Source: DASUPK01 sp963695805 (lineage in GTDB: Bacteria > Actinomycetota > Thermoleophilia > Solirubrobacterales > 70-9). From it: 64,000 nt of DNA. The position numbers and the translations under genes are program-made. The notes under the pieces are model-generated. The model searched no databases. It was not told the origin of the DNA and saw only the letters and a list, made by a program, of their open reading frames with translations. Location of the stretch: assembly GCA_963695805.1 (NCBI GenBank), contig CAVOHV010000008.1, positions 62,001 to 126,000 of the forward strand. Reading direction: 5' to 3'. This document shows positions 49,663 through 58,464 of this stretch, piece after piece. Position 1 is the first letter of the stretch. Every line of letters starts with the position of its first letter.

Positions 49663-49703
49663 TTTATGCGAGGGCGCGCCTCAGCGCGACCCGTCCTATG
49701 AAG
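49663..49703 (+). repeat. dispersed hairpin repeat, copy 1
   Basis: ATGCGAGGG and CCCGTCCTATGAAG flank a shortened GGG-CGCGC/GCGCG-CCC hairpin. It matches the repeat family at 57409, 61684 and 63399 at both outer ends. It lies between the divergent starts of the dehydrogenase and sulfatase genes. Confidence 0.65.
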
Positions 49704-49783
49704 TCGGCCCGCAGCATACGTTCCTCTACTCTTCGCGGCTCCGCGGGCCGCAACCACTCGGGGGGTCGCGGGTTTCAGGTCCG

Positions 49784-51313
49784 ATGACCAGCGGGAGGTC
49801 ACACAGACTGGCGTTTTCCCTTGCCGTCACAGCGGCCGCCGTCCTCGCCTGGGCACTCGCGGCCGGCCTCGAAACTTCGGCCAGCCCCGCCATGGCGAGC
49901 GCCGCCACGAACGCCCGCGCTGCCGCGGGCTGCGATGCGAAGTGCCAGGCGGCGGGCGACGGACGGCGACAGAAGCGTGCGGAGCTGCGGCGGAAGAACG
50001 CGCGCCAGAAGAGGCCCAACGTGGTCCTGATCAACACGGACGACATGAACGTCTCGGACATGTTCGTGATGAGGCACACCCTCGCCCTGCTCGGCGCACG
50101 CGGCACCACCTTTCGCAACAGCTACGTGAGCTACCCCCTCTGTTGCCCGTCTCGCGCCACGCAGCTCACCGGCCAATACGCGCACAACCACGGCGTCCGC
50201 ACCGACCAGCGTTTCACCGACCTCGACAGCGCGAACACGCTCGCGGTCTGGCTGAAGCGCGCGAAGTACCGCACGGCGATGGTCGGCAAGTACCTGAACG
50301 GCTACGGCCTGGTCGACCCCCGGCAGGTCCCCCCGGGCTGGAAGCAGTGGTTCGGGCTCACCGGGGGAACCGAGCAGAAGCGCTACGGCCTCAAGCTCAA
50401 CGAGAACGGCAAAGTCCACAACTACCCTCGCAAGCCCGCCAACTACATCGACTACGTCCTCGGCTCCAAGGTGAACGGGCTAGTCAAGGCCTGGGCGCCA
50501 AGCCCCAAGCCGTTCTTCCTCTACTACAACCCGAACAACCCTCACGGCGAGAACGGCACCCCGGTCTGGTCGACGCGCGATCCGGAGCCCGCACCGCGCT
50601 ATCTGGGGCACTTTGGTGACATCCCGGCACCCCAATCGCCGAACTTCGACGAGCCGAACGTCTCCGACAAGCCGAAGCAGATCCGCGACATTCCCCGCCT
50701 CAGCGACCAGGACAAGGCCGACATCGACCGGCGGTACCGCGGCCGGCTGGAGAGCCTGCTCTCGGTCGACGACGAGGTGAAGAGCATCGTCAACCTGGTC
50801 CGCAAATACGGGGACAAGCGCAAGACCTTCTTCATCTTCACCTCGGACAACGGCCTCGAGCTTGGCGCGCACCGGATCGAGTTCAAGGACTACCTCTACG
50901 AGGAGGGAGAGCGGGTTCCGCTGGTCATCCGGGGCCCGGGAGTACCGCAGAACACCACCCGCGACCAGCTGGTCGCCAACATCGACCTCGCCCCGACGAT
51001 TGCGGCCATCACGAGGGCGCGGCCCGGACGGGTGATGGACGGGATCGACCTGCTGCCCCTGACTCGGGATCCCAACGTCGCGAACAACCGCTCCATCCTC
51101 TTCGAGAGCCTCGACCTGGACATCTACGGGGTCCGGCGCGGCCCCTGGTCCTACAACCTCTACTCGAACGGGGACGAGGAGGTCTACAACCTCGACGACG
51201 ATCCCTACCAGCTGACCAGCGTGGACTCGGATCCGGCGCTCGCGAGCCTGAAGACGTCGCTGAAGGCCGACCTCGAGCGACTGCGCACGTGCTCCGGGGA
51301 TACCTGCAGGTAG
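49784..51313 (+). CDS. secreted sulfatase (N-acetylglucosamine-6-sulfatase-like)
   Basis: A 509-residue protein with an Arg/Ser-rich start and a hydrophobic segment (LAFSLAVTAAAVLAWALAAGL) acting as export signal. The core starts NVVLINTDDMNVSDM, then YPLCCPSRATQLTGQ (formylglycine site), GKYLNGYGLVDPRQVPPGW and FTSDNGLELGAHRIEF. The GKYLNGY and CCPSR blocks match glucosamine-6-sulfatase-type enzymes and are close to the sulfatase at 37103, so they are probably paralogues. No adjacent sulfated-glycan enzymes are visible. Confidence 0.9.
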   Translation: MTSGRSHRLAFSLAVTAAAVLAWALAAGLETSASPAMASAATNARAAAGCDAKCQAAGDGRRQKRAELRRKNARQKRPNVVLINTDDMNVSDMFVMRHTLALLGARGTTFRNSYVSYPLCCPSRATQLTGQYAHNHGVRTDQRFTDLDSANTLAVWLKRAKYRTAMVGKYLNGYGLVDPRQVPPGWKQWFGLTGGTEQKRYGLKLNENGKVHNYPRKPANYIDYVLGSKVNGLVKAWAPSPKPFFLYYNPNNPHGENGTPVWSTRDPEPAPRYLGHFGDIPAPQSPNFDEPNVSDKPKQIRDIPRLSDQDKADIDRRYRGRLESLLSVDDEVKSIVNLVRKYGDKRKTFFIFTSDNGLELGAHRIEFKDYLYEEGERVPLVIRGPGVPQNTTRDQLVANIDLAPTIAAITRARPGRVMDGIDLLPLTRDPNVANNRSILFESLDLDIYGVRRGPWSYNLYSNGDEEVYNLDDDPYQLTSVDSDPALASLKTSLKADLERLRTCSGDTCR

Positions 51314-51326
51314 CCCGCGCAGCGGG

Positions 51327-51707
51327 TCAGGCCGCTGAGGCCTCCTCGAGCTTCCGCTGCATCGCCTCGGCGAGCGCGTTGACGCCGCTCATCGGCCGGA
51401 TATACACGGCCATCCGGTAGACGCGTCCCTCGGAGTCGAAGTTGAGGAAGTCGATGCCGTCCAGCTCGCGCTCGCCGACCCGGGCACTGAAGGCGAGGGC
51501 GGCGGCGTCACCCGTTTCGATCTGGTCCGTGTAGCGAAAGTCCTCGAACACCTGGACGACGGCTCCGAGCAGCATCGCCACCGCCTCGCGCCCTTCGTAG
51601 GGCTTGTAGACGACCGGGCTGCGGAAGGCGACGTCCTCGGCAAAGAGCTCGTCGATTGCCGAGAAGTCCTTTGCCTCCGCGGCCTGGCGGAATTGGTCGC
51701 TCTTCAT
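51327..51707 (-). CDS. SnoaL/NTF2-like protein
   Basis: A 126-residue cone-shaped alpha+beta barrel protein: helices in KSDQFRQAAEAKDFSAIDELFAEDVAF, strands VVYKPYEGREAVAMLL, DAAALAFSARVGERELDG and VYRMAVYIRPMSG. The fold is shared by SnoaL-like cyclases, isomerases and binding proteins. No catalytic residues point to one of these. It follows the HMG-CoA lyase gene by 9 bp and is probably in the same operon. Confidence 0.8.
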   Translation of the reverse strand: MKSDQFRQAAEAKDFSAIDELFAEDVAFRSPVVYKPYEGREAVAMLLGAVVQVFEDFRYTDQIETGDAAALAFSARVGERELDGIDFLNFDSEGRVYRMAVYIRPMSGVNALAEAMQRKLEEASAA

Positions 51708-51716
51708 ACGCGCACC

Positions 51717-52637
51717 CTATCGGTGCCAGTCCACAGGGCCCGCGGTGAGCAGGTGCGCGCCGAGCGGGCGGCCGAGAACCTTCTGGGCTTCGGTCGACGC
51801 GGGGATCAACCTGGCCAGGTCGACGCCCGTTGCGACGCCCATCTCCTCCAGCATCGAGACCAGGTCCTCGGTCGAGATGTTCCCGGTGGACCCCGGCGGA
51901 ACCGGGCATCCACCGAGCTCGCCGAAGGAGCTCTCGAAGGAGTCGATCCCCTGCTCCAGGGCGGCGAGCACGTTCGCCAGCCCCTGGCCACGGGTGTTGT
52001 GGAAGTGGGCGGTGAGCTCCGCGCCGGAGAGGCGCTCGCGCGCGGCCGCGAAGAACTCCCCGACCTGGCGCGGATTCGCCATCCCGGTCGTGTCCCCGAA
52101 CGCGATCTCCTCGCAGCCGAACCCCTCGAGCCGCTCGGCGATCTCGAAGACGCGCTCCGCCGGCACCTCGCCCTCGTAGGGACAGCCGAAGCTGGTCGAG
52201 ATCACTCCCTCGCAGCGGAGCCCACCCTCACGCGCGGCGCCGATCGTTCCCTCCAGGTCGGCGAGCGACTCCGCGGTCGTTCGGTTCACGTTCTTACGGT
52301 TGTGGGTCTCCGACGCTGAGAGGAAGAAGTTCGCCTCCTGAAAGCGGTCCCGGAACTCCAGCGCGTTCTCCAGGCCCTTCCGGTTCGGGATCAGGACCGA
52401 GTACGCGACCCCCTCCACGGGCTCGAACCGCGTCAGAACCTCGGCGGCGTCGGCCAGCTGCGGGACGACATCCGGGCGCACGAAGGAGGTGAGCTCGATC
52501 CGGGTCAGCCCGGTCTTTCCGAGCAATCCGATGAGGCGCACCTTCTCCTCGGTCGGGACCACCTCGGGCTCGTTCTGGAAGCCGTCCCGGGGCCCCACCT
52601 CGCGGAGCCGGACGGATTGAGGCAGCGCCTCGGCCAT
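51717..52637 (-). CDS. hydroxymethylglutaryl-CoA lyase
   Basis: A 306-residue TIM-barrel enzyme with REVGPRDGFQNEP (metal-binding Asp), IELTSFVRPDVVPQLADA, SASETHNRKNVNRT, ISTSFGCPYEG, FGDTTGMANPRQV, HFHNTRGQGLANV and the catalytic-Cys loop GGCPVPPGSTGNISTED. It splits HMG-CoA into acetyl-CoA and acetoacetate, the last step of leucine breakdown. With the carboxyltransferase and acetoacetate-CoA ligase it forms a consistent leucine/acetoacetate module. A methylglutaconyl-CoA hydratase is not seen in the window. Confidence 0.9.
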   Translation of the reverse strand: MAEALPQSVRLREVGPRDGFQNEPEVVPTEEKVRLIGLLGKTGLTRIELTSFVRPDVVPQLADAAEVLTRFEPVEGVAYSVLIPNRKGLENALEFRDRFQEANFFLSASETHNRKNVNRTTAESLADLEGTIGAAREGGLRCEGVISTSFGCPYEGEVPAERVFEIAERLEGFGCEEIAFGDTTGMANPRQVGEFFAAARERLSGAELTAHFHNTRGQGLANVLAALEQGIDSFESSFGELGGCPVPPGSTGNISTEDLVSMLEEMGVATGVDLARLIPASTEAQKVLGRPLGAHLLTAGPVDWHR

Positions 52638-52662
52638 GCCGTTCAGCCTAGCCCGAAGGTGC

Positions 52663-53043
52663 TCAGCCCTGGTCGCCGGTCACCGAGCCGACCTCGATCA
52701 CGCGTCGCTCATGCGTTCCGACCCCGACGGTGCGGTCGCCCTCCTTGACCTCGACGTCGAAGCGCAGCTTGCGCCCGTCGGCGACCTCGCGCAACTTCGC
52801 ATGAGCCGTGCAGGTCTGGCCCTCGGCGGCGGCCGCGACGTGCTTGATGCAGACCTCGAACCCGACCGTGGCCTTGCCCTCGTCGAGGTTCTCAAAGGCG
52901 AGCGCGGCGGCGTTCCCCTCGATCATCCCGATCATTCCCGGGGTGGAGAGCACGCTCGCCCCGATCGTGCCGCCGACGTCCGTGAGCAGCCGCCCCTCGA
53001 CCACGAAATCCATGCTTCTCTCCATGCCGGGCTCGAGGGCCAT
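52663..53043 (-). CDS. hotdog-fold thioesterase (FlK-like)
   Basis: A 126-residue protein. RLLTDVGGTIGASVLSTPGMIGMIEGNAAALA matches the opening of fluoroacetyl-CoA thioesterase-like hotdog proteins, with the helix and the ENLDEGKATVGFEVCIKHVAAA strand region. It would cleave acyl-CoA thioesters. The ATG overlaps the TGA of the SDR gene (TGATG), so translation is coupled. Confidence 0.8.
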   Translation of the reverse strand: MALEPGMERSMDFVVEGRLLTDVGGTIGASVLSTPGMIGMIEGNAAALAFENLDEGKATVGFEVCIKHVAAAAEGQTCTAHAKLREVADGRKLRFDVEVKEGDRTVGVGTHERRVIEVGSVTGDQG

Positions 53044-53780
53044 CAGACCATGCCCAGGCCGCCGCTGACCCCGAGGGTCTCCCCCGTTACGTACGAGGCA
53101 TCGTCTGAGGAGAAGAAGGCCACCGCGGCGGCCACCTCCTCCGGCTGGCCGAGCCGCCGCAGCTGGGTGCCGGCCTTCATGTTCTCGATGATCTTCTCGC
53201 CGATCTCGCCGATCTCCTTCGCCCGCATCAACAGCGGCGTCTCGATCGGCCCCGGAGCGATCGCGTTCGCATTGACTCCGAACCGCGCGTTCTCCCGTGC
53301 CATCACCTTGGTGAAGCCGATCACCCCCGCCTTGGCGGCGGAGTAGACGGCCGATCCCTTCGACCCGACCCGGCCCGCCTCCGAGGCGATGTTGACGATC
53401 CGCCCGTAGCCCGCCTCCTGCATGCCCGGCAGGGCGGCGAAGGTGCAGTTCAGGACGCCCCTGAGATTTACGGCGATCACCTTCTCCCACTGCTCGGGAG
53501 TGGTCTGTGTGAAGAAGCCGAACTCGTCGGTGCCGGCGTTGTTGACCAGGATGTCGAGCGGCTTGCCGGCGCTGTCGACCGCGGCCTGCGCCGAACCGAG
53601 ATCGGTGACGTCGAGCTCGATCGGGAGCCCGGAGACCTCGCCCGCCACCTCCGTCGCGCCCTCGAGGTTGAGGTCGCCGATCGTGACCTCGGCGCCCTCG
53701 GCCGCCAGGCGCCGCGCGATCGCCGCGCCAATGCCGCTGGCGCCACCTGTGACAAGCGCCTTTCTGCCCTCCAGCCTCAT
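53043..53780 (-). CDS. short-chain dehydrogenase/reductase
   Basis: A 245-residue classical SDR: TGGASGIGAAIARRLAAEGA (cofactor site), NNAG, catalytic Ser in IVNIASEAGR, Tyr-Lys in YSAAKAGV, and the usual C-terminal GETLGVSGGLGMV. Its closest look is to 3-oxoacyl-ACP reductase/BadH-type enzymes. It is coupled to a thioesterase gene, so an acyl-CoA substrate is plausible. Confidence 0.85.
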   Translation of the reverse strand: MRLEGRKALVTGGASGIGAAIARRLAAEGAEVTIGDLNLEGATEVAGEVSGLPIELDVTDLGSAQAAVDSAGKPLDILVNNAGTDEFGFFTQTTPEQWEKVIAVNLRGVLNCTFAALPGMQEAGYGRIVNIASEAGRVGSKGSAVYSAAKAGVIGFTKVMARENARFGVNANAIAPGPIETPLLMRAKEIGEIGEKIIENMKAGTQLRRLGQPEEVAAAVAFFSSDDASYVTGETLGVSGGLGMV

Positions 53781-53823
53781 GGGGACGGCAGCCTATTCGG
53801 GGCGCCCTGTAGCTTGCTCGCCG

Positions 53824-54507
53824 GTGGCAGAGCCAATTCCGATCATCGGTGGGACCGGGGCCCTGGGGTACGGCCTCGCGCGCCGCTGGGCCCGCGCGGG
53901 ACAGCCGATCGTGATCGGCTCGCGGGTGGCCGAGCAAGCCGAGGAGGCCGCGGGGCGCGTCCGAGCCGAGGTCGAGGGTGCCGAGGTCGAGGGCCTGCAG
54001 AACGTCGAGGCCGTCACCCGTGGCACGATCGTCTTCCTGACGGTCCCTTTCCGGGCACAGTCTGAGACCTTGACCAACCTCAAGGACGCCCTGTCGGAGG
54101 GTCAGTTCCTGGTCGATTGCACGGTGCCGACGGCCGCTGCCGTCAGCGGCAAGGCGTCGAGGACGCTGGGCGTCTGGCAGGGCTCGGCCGCCCAGCAGGC
54201 CGAGGAGATGGTCCCGCAGGGGGTCACGGTGATCTCAGCCCTGCACACCATCAACGCCAAGAAGCTCGCGGAGGACGCCCCGCTCGACGAGGACATCCTG
54301 ATCTGCGGCGACCGCAAGGCCGACAAGGCGCGCGTCGCGAGGCTGATCGAGCAGATCGACGGCCTGCGTACCGTCAACGCAGGTGCGCTGGAGATGGCGC
54401 GCATCGTCGAGACGCTCGCGGCGATGTTGATCTCGATCAACGTCCGCTACAGGGCAGCCACCGGCGTCCGGATCACGGATCTGCCCGAGGGCGATCCCTG
54501 GGCGTGA
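53824..54507 (+). CDS. npdG: NADPH-dependent F420 reductase
   Basis: A 227-residue enzyme starting with GTG: PIIGGTGALGYGLARRWARAG (NADP fold), VIGSR, TIVFLTVPFRAQSETL and SALHTINAKKLAEDAPLDEDILICGD, GALEMARIVETLAAMLISIN. These are the conserved blocks of Fno/NpdG, which passes hydride between NADPH and F420. Its TGA overlaps the GTG of cofD (GTGA), so the enzyme is made together with the F420 biosynthesis proteins. Confidence 0.9.
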   Translation: MAEPIPIIGGTGALGYGLARRWARAGQPIVIGSRVAEQAEEAAGRVRAEVEGAEVEGLQNVEAVTRGTIVFLTVPFRAQSETLTNLKDALSEGQFLVDCTVPTAAAVSGKASRTLGVWQGSAAQQAEEMVPQGVTVISALHTINAKKLAEDAPLDEDILICGDRKADKARVARLIEQIDGLRTVNAGALEMARIVETLAAMLISINVRYRAATGVRITDLPEGDPWA

Positions 54508-55442
54508 TCGAGCGCTGCGTGATCCTGGCCGGAGGCACCGGCGGGGCGAAACTCGCTTCTGGGATGCAGGAACTGCTCGGCGCCGGGCTCTCGGTGATCG
54601 CCAACACGGCCGACGACATCGAGATCGTCGGCCTCGACGTCTCCCCAGATCCCGACCTGATCACCTACTGGCTGAGCGGCGAGATCGACGAGGAGCGTGG
54701 CTGGGGCATCAAGGGCGACTCCTTCACCGCCTTCGACCGCCTGGTCCGGCTCGGCGCTCCCGACTGGTTCCGCCTCTCCGACCGTGACCTCGCCACCTGC
54801 CTGTACCGGCGGGTGTTCGTCGACGATGGCGGACGCCGCACCGACGCCCAGGCGCAGATCGCGCGCGCCCTCGGAGTGCGGGCGGCGGTCCTGCCGATGA
54901 GCGAGGAGCGGCTGCAAACCCGGGTCAGGACGGCCGCAGGGTGGCGCGACCTCCAGCAATACCTGGTGGCCGAGCATGCAGCGGCGCCGGTGGAGGGCGT
55001 CGAGGTCGAGGGGATCGCCGACGCGACCCCCACCCCCGAGGTGCTGTCGGCGATCGCCGAGGCCGAGGCGATCGTCATCGGGCCGTCCAATCCGGTGATC
55101 TCGATCGGCCCCATCCTCTCGATCGGCCGGCTGAGGGAGGCAATCGCGGCCGCCGCGGCGCCCGTGGTCGCGGTGAGCCCCTACGTCGCCGGGCAGGTGG
55201 TGAAGGGCCCGACCGACCTCTTCATGCAGGCGGTCGGCCGCCCGTCGACCGCCGCCGGGGTCGCCTCGCTCTACGAGGGACTGATCGACGGGATGGTCTG
55301 TGACCCGGAGGACCCCGACCCCCCGCCGGAAGGCATTCCGGTGTTCACCACTGAGACCCTGATGGAGGGGCAAAAAGGAAGACGGGCCCTCGCCGAGCGA
55401 ACCCTCGAGTTCGCGTTGACACTTCGCGCCGCCGCGGATTAA
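54504..55442 (+). CDS. cofD: 2-phospho-L-lactate transferase CofD (FbiA)
   Basis: About 312 residues. ILAGGTGGAKLASGM, NTADDIEIVGLDVSPDPDLITY, DEERGWGIKGDSF and IVIGPSNPVISIGPIL are CofD/FbiA hallmarks. The enzyme transfers the phospholactyl (or phosphoenolpyruvyl) group from the guanosine carrier to the deazaflavin Fo. Start GTG 54504 overlaps the npdG stop. cofC and cofE follow on the same strand. Confidence 0.95.
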   Translation: MIERCVILAGGTGGAKLASGMQELLGAGLSVIANTADDIEIVGLDVSPDPDLITYWLSGEIDEERGWGIKGDSFTAFDRLVRLGAPDWFRLSDRDLATCLYRRVFVDDGGRRTDAQAQIARALGVRAAVLPMSEERLQTRVRTAAGWRDLQQYLVAEHAAAPVEGVEVEGIADATPTPEVLSAIAEAEAIVIGPSNPVISIGPILSIGRLREAIAAAAAPVVAVSPYVAGQVVKGPTDLFMQAVGRPSTAAGVASLYEGLIDGMVCDPEDPDPPPEGIPVFTTETLMEGQKGRRALAERTLEFALTLRAAAD

Positions 55443-55492
55443 AAGCCGCATAGTGGGGGATAAATCGCGCCTTACCCGGTAGCCTGATCTCC

Positions 55493-56182
55493 GTGAGGCC
55501 GGAAACGAACCAAATGCACACGACCGCGATCGTTCCGGTGAAGGGGTTCTCGTCCGCCAATGCGCGGCTCAACGGCCTGCTCGACGAGGATGAGCGGACC
55601 CGCCTGGCCGAAGCCCTATTCCTCGACCTAATCGTGAAACTGCCCCGCAGCCGGTGCATCGACGACGTCCTCGTCGTCACCTCCGACCCGTCGGTGGCTC
55701 GGCAGGCCGGCTGGTTCGGGCACAAGGTGCTCGTCCAGGAGATCGATGAGGGCCATGCCGAGGCCGCGGCGGCGGGCGCCCGGGCCGCGATGGCCGATGG
55801 AGCCCGGCGGGTGGCGATGCTGCCCGTCGACTGCCCGATGCTCGAGACCGACGAGCTCGACGCGCATCTCGGCCGCTCCCCCCGCACGGCGCTGATCGTC
55901 CCCGACCGCCACGGCACGGGCACCAACGCACTGATGCTGAACCCGCCCGATCTGTTCCTCCCCGCCTTCGGCCCGGACAGCTGCGCCAGGCATGTGACCA
56001 GGGCGCGGGCGACCGGTCAGAGCTTCGCGCTCGAGGAGGTCGAGTCACTGGCGACCGACCTCGACACGCCGGAGGACTTCACCATGCTGCGCGACCGGCT
56101 GTTGCTCGACCCCCAGCCGGCGCCGCGGACCGCCAAGGTGCTCTGGCAGCTCGGCGACCGCGCGCAACAGGCGGCTGCCTGA
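55493..56182 (+). CDS. cofC: CofC (FbiD) phospholactate/phosphoenolpyruvate guanylyltransferase
   Basis: A 229-residue nucleotidyltransferase: AIVPVKGFSSANARLNGLL, DVLVVTSD, RRVAMLPVDCPM and ALIVPDRHGTGTNALML, with ALEEVESLATDLDTPED near the end, the standard set for CofC/FbiD. It activates 2-phospholactate or, in actinobacteria, phosphoenolpyruvate with GTP for CofD. GTG 55493 or ATG 55514 are possible starts. The 50 bp gap before it may hold a secondary promoter. Confidence 0.9.
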   Translation: MRPETNQMHTTAIVPVKGFSSANARLNGLLDEDERTRLAEALFLDLIVKLPRSRCIDDVLVVTSDPSVARQAGWFGHKVLVQEIDEGHAEAAAAGARAAMADGARRVAMLPVDCPMLETDELDAHLGRSPRTALIVPDRHGTGTNALMLNPPDLFLPAFGPDSCARHVTRARATGQSFALEEVESLATDLDTPEDFTMLRDRLLLDPQPAPRTAKVLWQLGDRAQQAAA

Positions 56183-56200
56183 AATCCGGCGGCGGGGTTT

Positions 56201-56968
56201 GTGGCCGCCGCAAATGGAGCAACCGCGCGCGAGCTGCGGATCCGGCCCCTCACCGGCATCCCTGAGCTGCGCGAGGGGGACAGCCTCGGTCGCTTGACCG
56301 CCGACGCTGCCGAACCAGCTTCTGAGGAGATCGTGGTGATCTCGCAGAAGGCCGTATCCAAGGTCGAGGGGCGGGTCCGGCGGCTCAAGGACGTCGAGCC
56401 CGGGGAGCGCGCCAGGACTGTGGCTACCGAGCTCGACAAGGACCCCGCCCTGGTCGAGCTCGTGCTCTCGGAGAGCAAGCGGATCGTGCGCGCCGCGCGC
56501 GGTGTCCTGATCACCGAGACCAACTCCGGCTGGGTGTGCGCCAACGCCGGCATTGACTCCTCCAACCTCGAGCAGGGCCTCGTCTCACTGCTGCCCGAGG
56601 ATGCCGACGCCTCCGCCCAGCGCATTCGCGGCGAGATCGTCGAGGCTTCGGGCGCAGCCCCCGCGGTGGTGGTTGCGGACAGCTTCGGCCGCGCGTGGCG
56701 GATCGGTCAGGCCGACGTCGCCATCGGCTGCGCCGGCCTGGCGCCACTGGCCGACTGGCGAGGCAGGCGCGATCAGCATGGCCGCGAGCTCTCCGCCACG
56801 CACATCGCGCTCGCCGATGAACTCGCCTCCGCCGCGGATCTGGTTCGCGACAAGGATTCGGGCGTGCCCGGCGCAATCGTCTCGGGCCTCGGGCACCTGG
56901 TGACCTCTGACGACGGGCCAGGGGCACGGGCCATCCCTCGGCCCGCCGAGGACGACCTGTTCCGCTAG
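56201..56968 (+). CDS. cofE: coenzyme F420-0:L-glutamate ligase CofE
   Basis: A 255-residue enzyme: IRPLTGIPELREGDSL, VVISQKAVSKVEGR, NSGWVCANAGIDSSNLE, VVVADSFGRAWRIGQADVAIGCAGL and ADELASAADLV. It adds the gamma-linked glutamates to F420-0. In mycobacteria FbiB fuses this domain to an FMN reductase-like domain of about 200 residues; here only CofE is present. Its stop overlaps the cupin gene's stop by 4 bp (convergent). Confidence 0.9.
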   Translation: MAAANGATARELRIRPLTGIPELREGDSLGRLTADAAEPASEEIVVISQKAVSKVEGRVRRLKDVEPGERARTVATELDKDPALVELVLSESKRIVRAARGVLITETNSGWVCANAGIDSSNLEQGLVSLLPEDADASAQRIRGEIVEASGAAPAVVVADSFGRAWRIGQADVAIGCAGLAPLADWRGRRDQHGRELSATHIALADELASAADLVRDKDSGVPGAIVSGLGHLVTSDDGPGARAIPRPAEDDLFR

Positions 56969-57387
56969 GCAGGTGTCTTGTTCTTGGACGCCAGCTTGTC
57001 CATCGAGGGTGGCGTCGCGCCCTCCTCGGTGAACTCTGGCGGCTCGTAGACCCGCCCCGGCATCGCGCCCATGGCCAGGACGCGCGCCGGCTCATCTCCC
57101 GTGATCAGCTTTCGCTTCTCCGCCGCACCGACCCGGGCGAACACCCCGGGCTCGAGCTCGTAATCCTCACCGCCGACCTGGAGCGTGACCCGACCGAACA
57201 GAAGGGTGTAGACCTCCTCCTGGTCGTCGTGCGTCTGATCGTGCTCGGGAAAGCGCTGGAAGTTGGGGGGCAGGTCGATCACGGCGAGGCCGAATGAGCT
57301 GACGCCGAGTCCGGCCCGCGCTCGACGAAAGCCACCGCCGAAGATCGCCTCGAAGTCCTCGACGCGCTTCACGGTCACATCTGGCAT
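56965..57387 (-). CDS. cupin domain protein
   Basis: A 140-residue single cupin: HDQTHDDQEEVYTLLFGRVTLQV (motif 1 with His/His/Glu) and GVFARVGAAEKRKLITGDEPARVLAM (motif 2 weak, His absent). GAGGAGC upstream supports ATG 57387. The C-terminus (YEPPEFTEEGATPPSMDKL) is shared by small actinobacterial cupins. Metal and substrate are unknown. The hairpin repeat at 57409 lies just upstream. Confidence 0.75.
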   Translation of the reverse strand: MPDVTVKRVEDFEAIFGGGFRRARAGLGVSSFGLAVIDLPPNFQRFPEHDQTHDDQEEVYTLLFGRVTLQVGGEDYELEPGVFARVGAAEKRKLITGDEPARVLAMGAMPGRVYEPPEFTEEGATPPSMDKLASKNKTPA

Positions 57388-57408
57388 CTGAACTGCTCCT
57401 CTCCCACC

Positions 57409-57456
57409 TATGCGAGGGTGCGCCGCAGAGAAGCGAGGCGCAACCCGTTTCATGAA
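57409..57456 (+). repeat. dispersed hairpin repeat, copy 2
   Basis: ATGCGAGGGTGCGCC ... GGCGCAACCCGTTTCAT forms a long imperfect hairpin of the same family as those at 49663, 61684 and 63399. It lies between the cupin start and the dehydrogenase stop, both minus strand. Confidence 0.75.
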
Positions 57457-57462
57457 GTGAGG

Positions 57463-58452
57463 CTAGCCGCCGATCTTCAGAACGGCGGTTCCCCGAACCC
57501 TACCGTGACGCATGTCATCCAACGCACGGTTGGCCTCGGAGAGCGGATATACCTGGATTTCCGTCTGCACCGGTACCTGGGGCGCCAGGGCGATGAACTC
57601 CTCGCCGTCTCCTCGCGTCAGGTTCGCAACGGAGCGGAGCGAGTGCTCGTGCCAGAGGATCTCGTAGGGAAACGACGGGATGTCGCTCATGTGGATGCCC
57701 GCGCAGACCACCGTCCCGCCTGGGGCGAGGGCCGCAAGCGCAGCCGGCACGAGCTCGCCGGCCGGGGCGAAGATGATCGCGGCGTCGAGGTCACTGGCCT
57801 CCGGGTCCCCCACCGCCCCCGCCCAGGTAGCTCCGAGCTCGCGGGCCTCCTGCTGCTTCTCGGCGTCCCCCTCCCGTGTCAGCGCGTAGACCTCCCAGCC
57901 TCTGTGCACGGCGACCTGGATGATCAGGTGGGCCGAGGAGCCGAAGCCGTACATCCCGAGGCGGTCCCCCTCCCCGGCGAGGCGTAGCGACCGATAGCCG
58001 ATCAGCCCCGAGCAGAGCAGCGGAGCCGCGTGCTCGTCCGAGTAGGACTCCGGAATCGGGAAGCAGAAGCGCTCGTCGGCGACGGTCCGCTCCGCGTAGC
58101 CGCCGTCGAAGTCATAGCCCGTGAACTTGCCCTGCACGCAGAGGTTCTCGCGGCCCGAGCGGCAGTAGCGACAGGTCTCATCGACCCAGCCGAGCCAGGG
58201 GACCCCCACCCGGTCGCCCTCGGCGAAACGCGTCGCCTCCTCTCCCCAGGCGGTGACGTGGCCGACGATCATGTGGCCCGGGACGAGGGGCAGCTTGGGC
58301 TCAGTGAGCTCGCCGTCGAAGATGTGCAGGTCGGTCCTGCAGACGGCGCAGGCCGAGACATCGATGAGAACCTGCCCGGCGGCGGGCTCCGGGTCGGGCA
58401 GATCGCGCTCCGTGAGGGGCTGCCTCGGCTCGTCCATCACCATCGCCTTCAT
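57463..58452 (-). CDS. zinc-dependent alcohol dehydrogenase family protein
   Basis: A 329-residue MDR enzyme: CAVCRTDLHIFDGEL with PGHMIVGHV (catalytic zinc Cys/His), CRYCRSGRENLC (structural-zinc lobe, three of four Cys), YAERTVAD and GMYGFGSSAHLIIQVAV (nucleotide site). This is the AdhP-like subgroup with the GYRSLRLAG segment. Substrate unknown. It is transcribed toward the cupin gene and away from fbiC. Confidence 0.85.
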   Translation of the reverse strand: MKAMVMDEPRQPLTERDLPDPEPAAGQVLIDVSACAVCRTDLHIFDGELTEPKLPLVPGHMIVGHVTAWGEEATRFAEGDRVGVPWLGWVDETCRYCRSGRENLCVQGKFTGYDFDGGYAERTVADERFCFPIPESYSDEHAAPLLCSGLIGYRSLRLAGEGDRLGMYGFGSSAHLIIQVAVHRGWEVYALTREGDAEKQQEARELGATWAGAVGDPEASDLDAAIIFAPAGELVPAALAALAPGGTVVCAGIHMSDIPSFPYEILWHEHSLRSVANLTRGDGEEFIALAPQVPVQTEIQVYPLSEANRALDDMRHGRVRGTAVLKIGG

Positions 58453-58464
58453 GCGTCTCCTGCC

